This document shows positions 44,626 to 57,185 of a DNA stretch of 64,000 nucleotides, piece after piece. The stretch is taken from NCBI GenBank assembly GCA_020698575.1, contig CM036242.1:42156662-42220661 (forward strand). Direction: 5' to 3'. Under the pieces are notes generated by a model. The model was not told the origin of the DNA, did not search any database, and saw only the letters and a program-made list of their open reading frames with translations. The translations under genes were made by a program, and so were the position numbers. The first letter of the stretch is position 1. Every line of letters starts with the position of its first letter. The stretch is from Bostrychus sinensis (taxonomy: Eukaryota > Chordata > Actinopteri > Gobiiformes > Eleotridae).

Positions 44626-45166
44626 TCCCAGCGACAGAGCATCATGTCTGAGTTCATCCACACCTGCCTCACATCACCTCAGCCGCTACAGAAAAACTGT
44701 CCCAAATCCACTTAATCCATCCAGAATAAAACGCAAATCTGTGTCCCTGAGTCCCGAGAGCCCCGAGAGTCCTGAGAGGCTGTCCTGAGATCCCCCCGCG
44801 GGTCCTGAATGAGAGCGGTCCACAGGGAACGGGATAAGCCTCAGTGAATAAGAGAGAGAGAGAGAGAGAGAGAGAGGCAGGCTGCTGCTGGCTCCGCCCA
44901 CAGCTCAGGGGGGGAGGAGCCAGGACTAGGAATAAAAAACCTGGCTCTGTTGGAACTCTGTTGGAACACAGACCTGGTTTAGTCCTGATTTCTTCTCTGA
45001 AACACACACTTTCACTATAAGAGGAGTTTAGGCATGGTTTAATCCTGGCATAGACCTAGTTTCTTCTATGGAACACACACTTACACAGGAGTTTTTGAAG
45101 TTAGAGAAGATGAGCCTAGTCGTTCTAAAAGTCTGTTTTCACTGTCCCCATGAGTGCCACAGAGTC

Positions 45167-45244
45167 CTTAGTCTCTACAGTGATGTCAGCACAGTTCGGA
45201 GGAGCAGAGAGGAGGTCCGTGCTGACATCAGTGTAGAGACTAAG
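45167..45244. ncRNA. 78-nt near-perfect hairpin (candidate, not assigned)
   Basis: The left arm begins CTTAGTCTCTACAG and ends GATGTCAGCAC; the right arm is its complement, beginning GTGCTGACATC and ending GTAGAGACTAAG. The arms are 26 bp with one mismatch and enclose a 26-nt loop (45193-45218). The size fits a microRNA precursor or a small fold-back element. I do not recognise a known microRNA in it. Confidence 0.3.
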
Positions 45245-45626
45245 TTTCTCCTCCTTTAGAAACAGCAGGTCTCAGTCTGCTGTGACCCCTGCGGCTGCCT
45301 CATATTGTCCCGGAGCTTGTCCCTGAATGGAGAGGATCAGGGCTGAAAGGGACCGGGCTTCTCAATGACCCTCCCCCCAGAGCTCCCCTGTGTCCCCCCT
45401 GCGTCCCCCTGCTGCACCCCTAAACCTCAGTTGGACAAGTTTAAAAGGAGAGAGAACAGATTAGACACACTTCTCTCACAGGAGAAAGAGAAGAAACCAA
45501 ACCACAGTAACAGCTTCAGTCTTCACTGACTCAGGCCGAGTGTGAGAGACAACATCAGAGTTGGATCTATAGAGCTATTGGCCAAATAAAAGCTATTGTT
45601 CTAATAAAAATACTAACTTTTAAATG

Positions 45627-45992
45627 TTAAAAAAGAATTTCTCACAGACTCGACAGCTCATGAATGTGTTAAATGTGAGGGATTTTGCTGATTCCAGATG
45701 AAATGAACAAACTGCTGCAGTAGAAGAGACTGAATCTGTCTCTGAGCTCTGAGCTCTTTATTATTCTGATGTTTCTAAAGCAGTACTACTTTACTGCATC
45801 TGTTATATTTAAGTACTGTGTGTGTACAATGAGGCCATGACAAAAACACAGGATTTTAAACCAAAACTCAAAATACTTTGTACTTCAAACCAACTCAGAA
45901 ATGTAGTAAAGTAAAAGTACCCCTTGTAAAATCTACTCAAGTAAAGTACAGATACATGAAAATTGTACTTACTTTGTTACATTCAACCACTG
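45627..45992 (-). mobile_element. Second copy of the 31064 MITE family
   Basis: Reverse orientation; ends at AACATTCAACCACTG-like terminus (complement CAGTGGTTGAATGTAAC). It lacks the 33-bp inverted insertion seen in the 31064 copy. Confidence 0.75.
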
Positions 45993-46139
45993 TTCTAATG
46001 AGAGCCTCAATTTTGTGGAATAAGCTAGTAGTTCATTAGTATTAAGACGAGTTGGTGCATTATAGGAACAGTTGTATGTTGGCGGTGACTCTGGTGAGCG
46101 CTGTGAGTTAAAGCTCTCTGTTCCTCTCTCTGTCCTGTT

Positions 46140-46780
46140 CCTCTCTTTAACCCTGTTCTAATGTGGTCTCCTCCTCAAAAACAGAGTTGAGTAATCCTGT
46201 ATGCTGAGGCACTGCCCTTCTCCAGAGCTGAAAACGCTTAGTCTCATGGCTCTACGTAGACACGTGAAACCAGGAAGTGGTCCTGTGTGTTTCTAAAGCC
46301 CATACACCGTCGCCGGACTCTGTCTGATCCTTTTAGCCTTAAACTTCCATCACTATGAAGCAATCAGCTCAGAAATCTATCTGTTAGCTTCATGTCACTA
46401 ACAGCTGTGCTAATTAGCCATTTTATGCTCTGTCCAGTCCCCAGCTTTCAGTACAAGCACTTGGGAGTTTCTCCTCTCATGTCTGAACTCAAATCCCAAC
46501 TCCCAACTTTATTCACCTGTGACTCAAAGAGCAGCTATAAACTACAGTGTCTGCAAAGAGCTCGAAGCTGATGGACTGAAGTGGGTGGGGCAAGCAGGGC
46601 TTTAAAGCAACAGACACCTAATCTAAGTCTTCTCTACAGAGTCACAGTAACAGCTCCCAACAGAGGAGATTTTCCACAGATACATTATTTTAAGTTATAA
46701 AAGCTAAAATACTAATGCAAAGGAGACACACAATGTTTCAGAAAGACTGAGAAACATGACATGTCTCTTTTAAAAGTAAT
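46140..46780 (+). repeat. Dispersed repeat family D, copy 3 (uninterrupted)
   Basis: The longest copy of the family found also at 5118-6040 and 37890-38255. It supplies the reference order: CTCCTCAAAAACAGAG, CCTTCTCCAGAGCTGAAAAC, ATCAGCTCAGAAATCTATCT, AACAGACACCTAATCT, TACATTATTTTAAGTTATAA. Confidence 0.75.
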
Positions 46781-47839
46781 CCTGCTAAACAAGAAAATCA
46801 GTAGGAAACAATAATGCTGTGGATTAAGCCGGACGCTGGTAACCGGAGAAAACCATTTTAGGAGCTGCTGCAGTGAGTTTGTCCTGTTAAACAGTGTAAT
46901 GCACAGTCTCTGTGGCAGGAGTCTGCAACCTTCTGGGATCAAAGAGCCAATTAATGCCACAAATAATAACTTTACATCTGAAAGTCCACAAATGTCCTTT
47001 TTAACTAAAATGTAGCCTATGGATGGTCATTATTTATGGCAAACAAACAAAAAACTGTGTTAAATGCTCTTTATCTTTTAATAGGTACTAAACAGCAGTG
47101 TGATACACAAATGCACACTCTGCCCCTGCAGACATCCACACCTGTGTTTCTTGGTTTACATTCACACCGAGATCCGTCCACTGACCTGAGCTCAGAGAAG
47201 GACACAGGGACGTCTCTCACAGGTGACAGCAGCTCCAGATCGGGTCAAAATAAAGTCTAGTGCATAATTTATAAAAAAAGTGTCCTAGGGCTGACTAAAC
47301 CAGAAACATGTGTCTCTAAAGTGGCGGGACTTTTGGACAAACCCAAGAAAGACTGAGCAGCAGCCTCTAAGACAACACACAGACTCTGACGTGAGATTAA
47401 TCACTCGTGTAAGGGCAGAGCACGGACCACACTGATCTATTTATGACCCCTCTGGGCTCCTGTAGTTCCCTCTGATCCACTGTCCCTCCTCACAACAGCA
47501 GAGCCCCAAAACCACACACGACCACAAATTACAGGCAGACTCTTAGGTCGGGACCAGCCCAGAGTTTACACAGGGTTCCCACAGAGGAGCGAGGACTTCC
47601 AGCGAGCAGGCGCATGTGTTCGGAGAAATAACAACACAGAAGAGAAGAGAGCGGGACGGGGGCTGCAGGGAGAGACGAGGGGTCAGATAAAGGTTTACAG
47701 AAGTCACAGTTGAACCATGAGGACAGCTTTAGTGGCTGACCCAGTGCTGTAAACTTGGGCAGTTAATTAGATTTTACTTGTTCTGTCCCAGCTGGTGTAA
47801 AAGAAACAAAGCGATTGAGCTATACCCTTTTTGTTTTTG
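46781..47839. other. Mostly unrecognised; MITE-end words near 46915
   Basis: CAGGAGTCTGCAACCTTCTG at 46916 resembles the end of a common fish hAT MITE ('caggggtctgcaacc') but I cannot find its partner. No gene in the remainder. Confidence 0.35.
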
Positions 47840-48030
47840 GGTCACAGGACATTTATCACAGAATTTATGGGCCTTAGGTGGGGTACACCCTGGACAGTGG
47901 GCAGCTTGTCGCAGGGCTCACACAGAGACAGATGCAGGTAGATGGAGGGAGGAAGCACGAGGGTCCCGGGTTCAAATCCTGGACTGTGTAGGGCCTTTCT
48001 GTGTGGAGTTTGCATGTTCTCTTTGTGTCT
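47840..48030 (+). repeat. SINE-like repeat
   Basis: GGGGTACACCCTGGACAGTG, GGGTCCCGGGTTCAAATCCT (box-B-like) and CTGTGTGGAGTTTGCATGTT are successive parts of a common teleost short repeat. Confidence 0.6.
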
Positions 48031-48049
48031 GAGACAAACTCCAGACAAT

Positions 48050-48410
48050 TTTTTTTCTATTCTATACAAAGAAGTGAGTCTGGTCCCTTTGCTTGAATTT
48101 TGTTTCTATGGACAGAACACTCACAGGCAGAGAAACCAGTCAGAGAAAGGAAGGGCAGGAGAAAAGCAGCGCACCGCTGACCGAAACAAATATGGCGATT
48201 CACCATTTTTTTGCCATAAAACATCAGAATCCTGTGTATTGTGAGCAGCTCTGTCCTTATTTGTGAATGAGGACAGCAGTAGAAGCCAGTTGTACAAAGA
48301 CTTGTGGAAAAAGTGGGTTTGTTTGAATGTGGTGGTTACGTGGGACGTCAGCGGGACTTTACTGTTGTTAAAATGGAAACAGGACGAAGACAAAAATCCC
48401 ACAGAGGACA
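48050..48410 (+). repeat. Dispersed repeat family C, copy 2
   Basis: See 13250-13575. From 48411 to 49091 I see no feature. Confidence 0.75.
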
Positions 48411-49091
48411 GGTTTAACCCCAGAGACACTGAATGATGGGTCAAATGCAGAGGATAAATTTCCTCACTAGGACAATAAAATAAAATAAAAGGACAGTCAT
48501 CGTTGGTCAGGAGAAGAAAACTCCACTAAACAAACTCTAACATCAGTCAGAACATGAAGTACCTGAAGCACCAGAAAAACTCATTAAGTGAATATTCTCC
48601 CCCTGGAGAATGGAGAAGTGATGTGGTGTAGGGCTGGGGGCTTTTTTTAGGACAAACCCCCGCCCCTCCTCTCTCTCTCTCCACAGCTGTTGTAAATGGG
48701 ACTGTGGGGGGTGCAGGGGGGTGCAGAGGAGAAGACAGGGCCATATGGACGAGCTGGGGTTGTCCCAGAGAGTGGCTCAGTGTAGAGGAGTACATCATCT
48801 GTCTGTTGGTATTGAGCTGTGGTACTTACAGCAGATTTACATTCACTCATTTAAACTCTTCTACAAGGGTTTCATTAACTCCAGCAACCTTTGTGGGAAA
48901 GAATAGCTGATTTGAGCACTTGAACATTTCTGAAAATTTACAAAATTTTGCACCAAATTTTGTGAATTTAAAACAAATGCGGGTGCCCCTGAAAATATAT
49001 GTCAATGGGACTCAAACATAGAGTCACAAAGTTTGGTTCCCACATTCTTTGGGTCAACTTAAAAAGAAAATATTATTGTGGAACCATTATT

Positions 49092-49560
49092 ATGGACCAA
49101 GACTGGCCCTTGAGACCATTTTTCTCATTTCGTTCTTGGCTGCAGTTTTACTCAGTCTTGGTCTTGGTCTCAAAACCAGTTTTACTCGGTCTTGTCTCAG
49201 TCTCAGATGTGTCTCAGATGAGATTTTATTTACCAAACGTTATCAGAAAATGCTGTTCTTCAAAATTTTGGAGTAAGTTTTCCAAAGAAGAAAAACCTTG
49301 AACATGATCTGTCTGTGTATGTTGAGTTTTTTTTATCATTATAATTAGGTTGTTTTTTTGTTTGTTTGTTTGTTTTTTTACTGTACCCATTTACTTAGGG
49401 TAAGTTCACAGAGTTTGGTCTCGACTCGGTCTCTGTCCTGAAAAGTCTCGGTCTTGACTTAAACCTTGAAAGTCTTAGCCTTGTCTTGGTCTCGGTTCAC
49501 TCTGGACTCGGACTTGTCACGGTCTTGATTAGTACGGCTTTAACTACAACACTGCCAGTA
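49092..49560. repeat. 'Tctcggtctt' dispersed element
   Basis: Rich in TTGGTCTCGACTCGGTCTC and CTTAGCCTTGTCTTGGTCTC words with an ACTACAACACTG end; the reverse orientation copy is nested at about 5265-5650. Confidence 0.55.
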
Positions 49561-49799
49561 AGTCAGCCATCTTGGAGTCAAACGTTGACAGATGCCAAGG
49601 CAGTGTTTTTCAAAGGCCACACTTTAAAAATAAGAATTTAAAACTTTTTATTTGTGGATTGCTCACAACAACCTAAAACTAACTTCACAGACAACTCCCT
49701 GGACCTGAACAAGTGCCTTTTAAAAAGACGTCACAAATGCTTTTTTTTTAATGGCTGTCAAATGTAGTGTTTTTATAAATGTATAAACGTTGGAATTTA

Positions 49800-50485
49800 T
49801 TCATGCCTGTTATACCGATACCATGTCCAAGTATTCGTACTCGTTTTCATAAAAATGGGCCGATACCAGCAACCGATACCACTTTACAGCACTGTCAGGT
49901 GACCTTCACCTCTCAGCTGAGCAGTGAGAAACCTGTGGAAGGATTTCAAAATGAACTGTACAGAGAAAAAAGTAAAGCTGACTCTACATTCTGCTCAACC
50001 AGTCATTCCAAATCATACCTGAGTCCTAAAATTTAAGCAGCTGTCCTTTTGTTGTCATAATTGTTCTGAAAATGATTCCAGTGCAGACTGAAGCAGTTGT
50101 TGTCTGATAAAATATGAGGAGTACCGCTGCTAATTGTGTTAGCTCCTGTATGTCTTGACGAATCTCCACCGGTTATGCTAAGATGCTCAATCTGTCTGAA
50201 TCTGATTATGGCGACTGAATAGAGAAACATCTAAACCTTAAAATGAGGTATAACATGTCTATGTTGAGCATAGTTTAGCCGTAGTTAGCTGTGTTCATAC
50301 CACTCTGTTGTAAAAATAACTTAGCAAGGCAAAAAGATGACGTATAGGATGAATGAGATATAGTAGTGTAAGTGTATTAACTATGACGTAATCCCTTTAT
50401 AAGTATTTGTATTGGTACTCGATATCGGCAAGTACTCAATTGGAAGTACTTGTACTGATATCGGTTTGAAAAAAAGTTGTATCGG
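49800..50485. mobile_element. MITE-like element with 'ataccgatacc' ends
   Basis: Left TATACCGATACCATGTCCAA and GTATTCGTACTCG; right TTGGTACTCGATATCGGCAA and GTATCGGT. Inverted, as in fish hAT-type elements with 'gtatcggtat' termini. Boundaries approximate. Confidence 0.5.
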
Positions 50486-50489
50486 TTTA

Positions 50490-53400
50490 GTGTTTATTGT
50501 TTATTGTTGATCCCCATTAGTCCTCACCACAATAAAGACTATTCTTCCTGGGGTCCACACACACACCATTACATGCATTGCCTGGGGATTCCAGGCAGAA
50601 TAATCTGAATTGACAGCAGAGTAAGCCTATCAGAAAATGGCAGACGTGACGTTAACAAAGCGACAAGAACGTAAGCAACGCGAAAACATCTTTTTTTTTA
50701 ATAAAGGCTTCTAGTGCTGTAAGCTGCTGTGGTTTTAATGACTCAATATGTTTTTGGTCATTTAAAACAGAATTTACCGCTGAATGAAACAAACTCTTGG
50801 CTCCTCGGTGTGCCATCTTGATTGTTGTTGTTGAGGAGATGAGTGATGCTGCTCGCGAAGAACACGTGACTTAAATAAATGAATCAAAATCCACGGTATG
50901 GTTGGGATTTGAATCCAATCAAGGTGGAGGGTGTGATGACCAGACTGATATTTCTCTGTATAATAATACAGAGACATATCATTCTGGATTTTCCAGGCAA
51001 TTAAATACATACAGTACATACATAAACTAATACAAAGACATTATAGAACACATTTTAGTTTGGTATCCTCACATAGAGGTCTCTATACCATCATCCTATA
51101 CAAGAGTAAATATTTCATAATATAAGATCGATGTTTGCACTACACATGTAAATATAAGTGAAAGTTTAGAAATATTTATATATTAATATATATAAATATT
51201 TATTTGTATTTCACCATTGAGAAAAGACTTTTTTCAGATTCTTTTTAAAAAAGACTCGAGTAGGGCAGTTAAAGAAGCGGGGAGCCTATTCCACAACAGT
51301 GCTCTGTACATGACAGTTCTCTTTAGAGCGTTAGTCCTGGGCATAAGTGATGTAAAATGGCACTGTTAAGCCTTTCTTGTATTAAAACCATGTCGATAAC
51401 TAGTTAACAGTAGATGCGAGAACAGACCTGAGGTTTTTTTTGAAGTATAGACATTTTTACAAAACAGAGTAAGGCTACATCTATCCTCAACTCTTAACCC
51501 TGATAGCCTCTCATGCATCACCCCTACACTGGTCCTAAATGGACAGCCCAGTGCAAGGCGAGCTGCTCTATTCTGGACTAGTTGCAATTTTATAAGATCC
51601 TTTTTAGATGCATTTGACCAAATAATAGAGCAATAGTCCAGATGTGAAAGGACTAGAGACTGTAAAACCAGTTTAATTGTTGAGGCAGTAAAGAAATGTG
51701 AATATCTTCATCATTTGAGGTGGCTCTACTCATTTTCATGACTACGTTTTTAACATGAGAAGATCAGGATACTGTGGAATCAATAGTAACTCCCAACAGT
51801 TTGGCTTCATTCACCTGTTCAATAGAGGCACCATGGAATGTGAGTTCTAACTTGTGGACAGATTTCCAAGGAAATCTAGAGCCCAAGACCATACATTTCA
51901 TTTTTAAGACATTGCTTTTTAACTTATTTTCTGTGGCCCAATTAGAAATCTCACTCAGCTCTTGTTGAAGCATAGAATTCAATAGATCACTATTTTCTTC
52001 TGATACATAAAGAGTTGCATCATCAGCATAAGTAATTGTCTGTGCATTGTTAAGAACATATGAAACCTCATTCACAAATATACTGTAAAGAAGAGGCCCA
52101 AGGCAACTCCCTTGAGGAATACCACACGAGAGAATGTTTATATTAGAAAATGAGCCATTGATGAAGACACATTGCTGTCTATTGCTGAAATAACTCTTCA
52201 TTAAATTTACTGCAGAATTTTTGAAGCCATAAGCAGACAATTTGCTTAGCAACAACTCATGGTCAATGACATCAAACGCAGCACTAAAATCAAGATATAC
52301 CACCTCCACCATACGTTTTTTGTCGATCTGTTTTAGCCACTCATCAGAGAGCGTTACCAGTGCAGTGGCTGTAGAATAGCCTGCCTTATAAGCCTGCTGA
52401 CAAACTGAGTTAAGATGGTTACCTGTAAAATAATTCTGTATTTGCTTAAACATGACCTTTTCTAATAATTTACATAAAATAGGTAAAATACTAATAGGTC
52501 TGCTATTTTGGCCAGACAGTTGCTCCCTGGAATTTTTAACTAATGGTACAACTTTAGCGACCTTCCAGAAATGTGGAAACATGCCATCAACAAGACATAA
52601 ATTAAATATATGACATAAAGCCTTAGCAATATATTTCACTGAAAGCTTGAGAAGCTTTCCATCCAGATTGTCAAGCCCAAAAGCAGTATCACTTCTAATA
52701 GAAAAAAAAAGCTCTTCCATATCCTTTACTGATATAGGCTTAAATACAAACCAGCAATTCTTATTAGACATAATTTGCTTTTTAATAACAGAAATAGATA
52801 AATCACCCTTAGAAGGTGGGATTTCATTTTTTATTGCCTCTATTTTATTTAAGTAAAAATTGTTGAAATAATTGTCAATGTTATAAGGTTTTGTTAAAAG
52901 TCTCCATTCACTTCTATAAATGCTGGCATTGAATATGTTTTCTTCTTGCACTTCACTTCATATAAAGTTCTCCATAATCTTTTAGTATCACAACTATACT
53001 CTTCAAATTTACTTTTTTTTTTTTTCCTTTTGTCTATTTGGTCTTGTTACCATATTCTTTAATGACTTGTAGGCTCGTCAGTCTACTGGACAGCCTGAAG
53101 TACTGGCTGTCTTTTTAAATCTATCTCTCTCCTTCATTTGATTTCTGAGTTTATCGTCCAACCAAGGAGCTTTTGTGGCTCTAACAGAGAGCTTCTTAAA
53201 TGGAGCATGTTTATCACATGCAGCAGTAACAAGATTCATAAAAGTATCTAATGCTTTCTCCATATTCACTTCCTCCAAAACTGAGTCCCAATTTATGTAT
53301 ATCAATGATAAAGTATTTTTCACAAAATCCTTTATACATTCTTTTAAATATTATCTTTTGCCTTTTTTGGGGAATTTTTCTTTTTAAAGGTACAGCAATA

Positions 53401-53690
53401 ATATTGTGGTCACTGAAGCCCACCGGTATTGAAACTACTTTAGTACATTTATCAACACGTTTGGTATGGAGGTGATCAATGCAAGTAGAAGTAATTGATC
53501 CATCACAATTCATACTGATTCTTGTTGGAACATTTATAATTTGGTCTAAATTGCAAATATTAGCAATATCAATCAGCTTCTTTTTCATATAGCGTTGATT
53601 GGCTAACCAGTCTACATTCTGTGAATCCCTAGTAGCAATATTAATTAAGTTAATTTGTAATTTTTTAATTTGAATTCCAATGTCCATTTG
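50490..53690 (-). mobile_element. APE-type LINE (Jockey/CR1 group), 5'-truncated and frameshifted
   Basis: Minus-strand order: end of the endonuclease with PVGFSDHNIIAVPLK near 53390-53430; a frameshifted linker near 52950-53080; then an open RT frame 52951-51764 containing VYLDFSAAFDVIDHELL, CGIPQGSCLGPLLYSIF and the catalytic TITYADDATLYVSE. A C-terminal piece LVQNRAARLALGCPF is at about 51580-51540. The probable 3' end is GACCCCAGGAAGAATAG then ACTAATGGGGATC and AATAAAC near 50490-50560, a known fish LINE ending. The endonuclease N-terminus is missing. It may include a younger insertion within 50600-51200. Confidence 0.85.
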
Positions 53691-54080
53691 ACACCTTATT
53701 TGCTGATGAATTTAGTGACTTTGATTGCTCATTTAGAAACCAAAAACTTCCAAACATAATGAATGTAATTAATGTTGCAACTCAAAGCAATGAGAAGCTA
53801 ATAGCTGTATGTTTATTTGGGTGTTTCACAGCTTTACAGAAAGAAACATAATTGAGGTGAATTACAAATGTTGGTCAAAGAAATAAAGACAACAAAATTA
53901 ACTCAACTCTTCTGTCAGCACTCTGTCTGTCTGGATAGCTCAGTTACATCTAGTGAGGACAGAACAGGATATATTCCTTTTCTTCTCTTTATCCCATGCT
54001 ATAATGTTGTTCCCTCAACAAAAAAATTATCCTGTATTCTCTGGCTCTGAGTTTCTGAGGCCTGAGAACGCTCAGTTCCA
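53691..54080. other. No gene recognised
   Basis: AT-rich; 53931 has a short tRNA-Lys-like word (GTCTGGATAGCTCAGTT) that does not continue. Confidence 0.4.
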
Positions 54081-54452
54081 TGAAGCCCTGCCCACTCAAG
54101 GAAGCACTGACCAATCAACAACAAGCCCTCTACATCCAGTCTGCTCTCAGTCATTTATCTAAAAAAACGGTGCACAGCTCTGTTTCCACCGATTCCTCAC
54201 AGATATTTTTACTTTGGGAGCAAAATCAGACAAAACGTTTAAGGAAGTAAAGTCATGTTTTTCTTTGATTATGTTCAAAATATTCCAACACTCTGCTGCC
54301 CTCTGCTGGTCTTTTCTCTTCTATTTCTTGATGGCACCAGTAGAGTTCTTAGTAAAAATGTAGTCCCATAATGTTTTTAAAGGCTGTAAAATGCTGCTGT
54401 TCCAGAGGAGACCAAGACTGGGTTAAAAATATGAATAAAAGCTGAATATAGC
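54081..54452 (+). repeat. Dispersed repeat family A, copy 2
   Basis: See 340-705. A short 9-bp tandem of GACAGGGGG is at 54910-54947. The remainder to 55247 has no recognisable feature. Confidence 0.7.
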
Positions 54453-55247
54453 TCCTTTAGGATCACTAATATTCTTTGTCTAAGCCAGCAGAACCACTGC
54501 CAGAATGGACACTTTATGTTATCCAGTCTTTGTGTCAGTCCCAAGCCTGTATAATTGGAGAGGGTTGCGTCAGGAAGATTCTCATTACAATATTGTCTTT
54601 ATAATATCCCATTCTGACTCATTACTGGCAATACAGCACACAGGACATGAGCTCAGAGCTGTGAGTAATCCCCGTCCCAGACCAGACCTGCTCCTGAGTC
54701 CTGTCTCTGGGGAGGACTCAGCCTCAGACTCTAACTCGATAAGGGGGGGTTTAGTCGAGTTTTTAGTGTGAAACCGGAGTGGGACAGGAGCAGCAGGGGT
54801 CAGAGGTGAAGTGCTCGACCACAGAGAGACCTCTGTCCCGGGTCAACAAGGAGACGACAGGAGGAGGCTGCTGATCAGGAGCTCTGTCACTGACGTCTGA
54901 AGAGAGACACGGGACAGGGGGACAGGGGGACAGGGGGACAGGGGGAGTAACCTGTCTTCTGAACCCACAGAGACTCAGAGTTTACTGTCTTAAGACAACC
55001 ATTTACTCTAGAGCTGTGACATTCACGACTGAACCAATTCTGTTGACTGGCTCCTTAAATCAAACCACCAGGGGGCCCCAGACCCGACTTTAGGAATAAC
55101 TGATATAAAAAAATGACAGCTCCCCAAGATTCGGCTCACTTCGTAGGCCCTGTCCCATTACCCACACCACACACTGTTAGAACATTTTTTTAAAGTACTT
55201 GAAGTGCGTGAGTGCACAAGGGCCCAGGGCTGTTCAAAAAAAGAACT

Positions 55248-56129
55248 GGGACAGTCCACACTTGCACTGGGACAGTCCACACTTGCACTGGGACAGTCCA
55301 CACTTGTATTGGGACAGTCCACACTTGCACTGGGACAGTCCACACTTGCACTGGGACGGTCCACACTTGCACGGGGACGGTCCACACTTGTACTGGGACG
55401 GTCCACACTTGCACTGGGACGGTCCACACTTGCACTGGGACGGTCCACACTTGCACTGGGACGGTCCACACTTGTACTGGGACGGTCCACACTTGCACGG
55501 GGACGGTCCACACTTGCACTGGGACGGTCCACACTTGCACTGGGACGGTCCACACTTGTACTGGGACGGTCCACACTTGTACTGGGACAGTCCACACTTG
55601 CACGGGGACGGTCCACACTTGCACGGGGACGGTCCACACTTGTACTGGGACGGTCCACACTTGCACTGGGACAGTCCACACTTGTACTGGGACAGTCCAC
55701 AATTGTACTGGGACGGTCCACACTTGCACTGGGACAGTCCACACTTGTACTGGGACAGTCCACACTTGCACTGGGACGGTCCACACTTGTACTGGGACGG
55801 TCCACACTTGCACAGGGACGGTCCACACTTGCACGGGGACGGTCCACACTTGTACTGGGACGGTCCACACTTGCACTGGGACAGTCCACACTTGTACTGG
55901 GACGGTCCACACTTGCACTGGGACGGTCCACACTTGTACTGGGACGGTCCACACTTGCACGGGGGCGGTCCACACTTGCACGGGGACGGTCCACACTTGT
56001 ACTGGGACGGTCCACACTTGCACGGGGACGGTCCACACTTGCACGGGGACGGTCCACACTTGCACAGGGACGGTCCACACTTGCACTGGGACGGTCCACA
56101 CTTGCACTGGGACAGTCCACACTTGTATT
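55248..56129. repeat. 21-bp minisatellite, 42 units without an indel
   Basis: The unit is GGGACGGTCCACACTTGCAC plus T, with A/G at position 6 and CACT, TACT, CACG, CACA or TATT at the end. The first unit starts at 55248 and the last at 56109, exactly 41 periods of 21 bp apart. Because 21 is divisible by 3, heptapeptide open frames run across it on both strands (for example LGRSTLA, DGPHLHW, TVHTCTG, SVDRPSA). The variants are spread irregularly, so the translations are not maintained as one protein; I do not call a gene. Confidence 0.96.
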
Positions 56130-56354
56130 GGGGGGGGGCCTCTGGGACGATCGACTCAGGAGCAGATCGGAGACCGTTTTTTAATGAGTAATGTGGTTAA
56201 GTCCCAGCCATGAGCTCACAGGAAGAACAGGAGACAGGAAGAGGAGACACTGCAGACAGGAAGTGGATCTGATGGAGACAACAATGAGGTCACCCAGCAC
56301 CTGAGACTCAAAACCAGTTTATACAAGTCATCTGAGACATTTCTGAACAGTATC

Positions 56355-56456
56355 TGTAAGGACTAAACCAGGTCTAAACCAGGACCAAACCAGGACTAAA
56401 CCAGGACTAAACCAGGACTAAACCAGGACTAAATCAGAGAGAGAGAGAGAGAGAGA
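56355..56456 (+). repeat. CTAAACCAGGA units and a (GA)n run
   Basis: Seven clean units followed by AGAGAGAG at 56436-56456. Confidence 0.85.
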
Positions 56457-56574
56457 ACTAGAGAGCCTAAAGGAGGACACTCTGGTCTCCACAGTGGGAC
56501 AGAAGTAAACAGTCGTGTTGTAGTCAAGACCATTCTAAACCAGACCAAGACCGAGACTTTTAAGGATTGAGACT

Positions 56575-57185
56575 GAGGCTTTGTCCACACGGAGATGGGT
56601 TCAGGTGTATCTGCAAAGGTTTTTTGTCGTGTAGGCATTTTGTCCACACAGATACAGCATTTTGGGGCCCAAATACGATTATTTTTTAAATTGGGTCCCA
56701 GAGTGGAGAGATTTCAAAACACAGTTAATATGCTTCTGTGTTTACAGCTCATACACGTTTTCTGAAACAATGCCACCTTGGCCCCACCTCTCCCTAAACC
56801 CACATAAACTAAACAACAACAACAGCAACAGTGTCTTACAGTGTTCTGTCTGCTGCAGATGCTTTTACAGCTGAATACTCTGCTCCTCTCACTACAGAAC
56901 AAGGTCTCCACTGTAGCTCACACATTCATATTAACACATTCATTTTCACACATTCATATTCACCTCCATGTTTTTAATGTTTACATCGCACCAGTTTTCT
57001 GCTCATGCTTTGTGTGTTCTTGTCTGTTGTTGGTGTGTTTCTGTGGCAGCGTTACAGCGCCACCAACAGGCCTGGTGTATGTAGTACTGTACTGTGGACC
57101 TGTGTGGAAACACACATTTTCTGAGAGTGTATCGTGTTTATGGAAAATGTTTCTGAAACAATAGCGTTTTCGTCTCTGTGTGTAT
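56575..57185. mobile_element. MITE-like element ('tttgtccacacgg')
   Basis: The left side has CTTTGTCCACACGGAGAT and the right side GCGTTTTCGTCTCTGTGTGT, the recurrent ends of a teleost non-autonomous element. Inverted identity is imperfect. Confidence 0.45.

Noticed and set aside
44594..44665. Minus-strand exon-like frame (MNSDMMLCRWEQNN) before a GTACG
   Set aside because: The same sequence with changes recurs at 42787-42850 as part of a duplicated repeat, and the donor is poor.
53931..53950. tRNA-Lys-like start GTCTGGATAGCTCAGTT
   Set aside because: No anticodon arm, T arm or box B follows; at best a truncated SINE head.
55158..56213. Five overlapping frames of 310 to 333 codons
   Set aside because: They are produced by the 21-bp period; no single frame is favoured.
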